Positions 63,370 through 64,000 of a stretch of DNA of 64,000 bases are shown piece by piece. Location: positions 415,001 through 479,000 of the forward strand of contig JAOTOL010001369.1 in NCBI GenBank assembly GCA_034440575.1, read 5' to 3'. A model generated the notes under the pieces. The model was not told the DNA's origin and did not search any database. It saw only the letters and a program-made list of their open reading frames with translations. Numbering within the stretch: position 1 is the first letter of the stretch; every line of letters begins with the position of its first letter. The stretch is from Imbricaverruca yamaguchii. Lineage: Eukaryota; Arthropoda; Thecostraca; Neoverrucidae. A program made the translations under genes and the position numbers.

Positions 63370-64000
63370 CTGAGGGAACACCGAGAAGGCACGTTGGACA
63401 AATCCGGGTGCGTTCTGATCCAGCGACTAATGTCAATGGTGGCTGGAATCCAAATATCGGATACGTCGGAGAAGGCGCCACGCTGAAAACCAAATGAGAT
63501 ACACAGTGACTCTTTGGCTTCTCGTCAGCCATATGCAAAATAAACAACGTACTTTTGAGTACCTTGGTGTCGTATATCGTTCGAGGTTCTAATGCAAGAT
63601 AAGCAAGACCTCGGAAAAAACAAAATCTTGACCATTATTCCCATAGACTCAGTTACGGTAAAGAACGTTCTATTTTTTTTTATCTGGAAAAGAACCCTAC
63701 ACGTTCCATTACATATTTCGGTCGATGATACCATTCTTGCGATCGTTCTTTTCCTACGTCCACGACAACTTTACAATTTTTACCTTTGTGCACAGATTCT
63801 GCTAGGGAAGCCAAGCGTCCTTTCTGGCCACGGACAATTTTCTCCCATGGCGCTAAATATGCAAATAATTATGCGCCGCACAAATTTACATCGAAACGCA
63901 CACAATTTATTGTACTCCAAAGCGTGTTCGGTGTGAACGAGAATCACCTAACACGCTCTGTGGGAAAAATAATATTGCGCACACATTTTCGCCGAAGGAA
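63370..64000 (-). other. CHS-B intron running off the window
   Basis: AT-rich, with no exon recognisable. The preceding exon, equivalent to the Ser-rich CHS-A exon 15, must lie past 64000 or be too diverged to see. Confidence 0.6.

Overview
The window is eukaryotic genomic DNA from an arthropod, most likely a crustacean. The evidence is two spliced chitin synthase genes of the arthropod type, GT-AG introns, tRNA-derived SINEs, decayed non-LTR and mariner-type elements, and long minisatellites. The sequence does not settle the species. GC-rich exons sit in AT-richer spacers.

Three protein genes can be rebuilt exon by exon with consistent reading phases. (1) The 3' part of a neutral sphingomyelinase (SMPD3/nSMase2-like), plus strand, five exons from 4211 to the stop at 8325; its 5' part lies off the window or is not recognisable in 1-4210. 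(2) A complete chitin synthase, here called CHS-A, plus strand, ATG at 14916 to stop at 51557. It has 21 coding exons whose phases all match, giving 4,704 nt and 1,567 residues. All catalytic motifs are present. (3) The last six exons of a second chitin synthase, CHS-B, minus strand, 63369 down to a stop at 58967; the rest lies beyond 64000. CHS-A and CHS-B are tail to tail, about 7.4 kb apart. Their last six exons have the same intron phases and equivalent breakpoints, so they are duplicated paralogues. CHS-B looks closer to the conserved arthropod CHS1 type; CHS-A is more diverged.

Layout: 1-4210 intron or flank with a piggyBac-like MITE copy, a truncated ORF and an RT fragment; 4211-8325 sphingomyelinase; 8326-14915 intergenic with minisatellites; 14916-51557 CHS-A; 51558-58966 intergenic between the two gene ends; 58967-63369 CHS-B 3' half; 63370-64000 CHS-B intron.

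The most unusual property is where the minisatellites lie. Many begin at, or contain, an exon-intron junction, so functional-looking splice donors or acceptors are copied 3 to about 30 times. All three genes also have a tandem array just after the stop codon. This affects a sphingomyelinase gene and both chitin synthase genes, so it looks like a local or genome-wide habit rather than a trait of one gene. Several unit lengths are multiples of three (18, 27, 30, 60 bp), so some alternative splice sites would keep frame.

Most long open frames in the window are stop-free tandem repeats or antisense shadows and are not annotated as genes.
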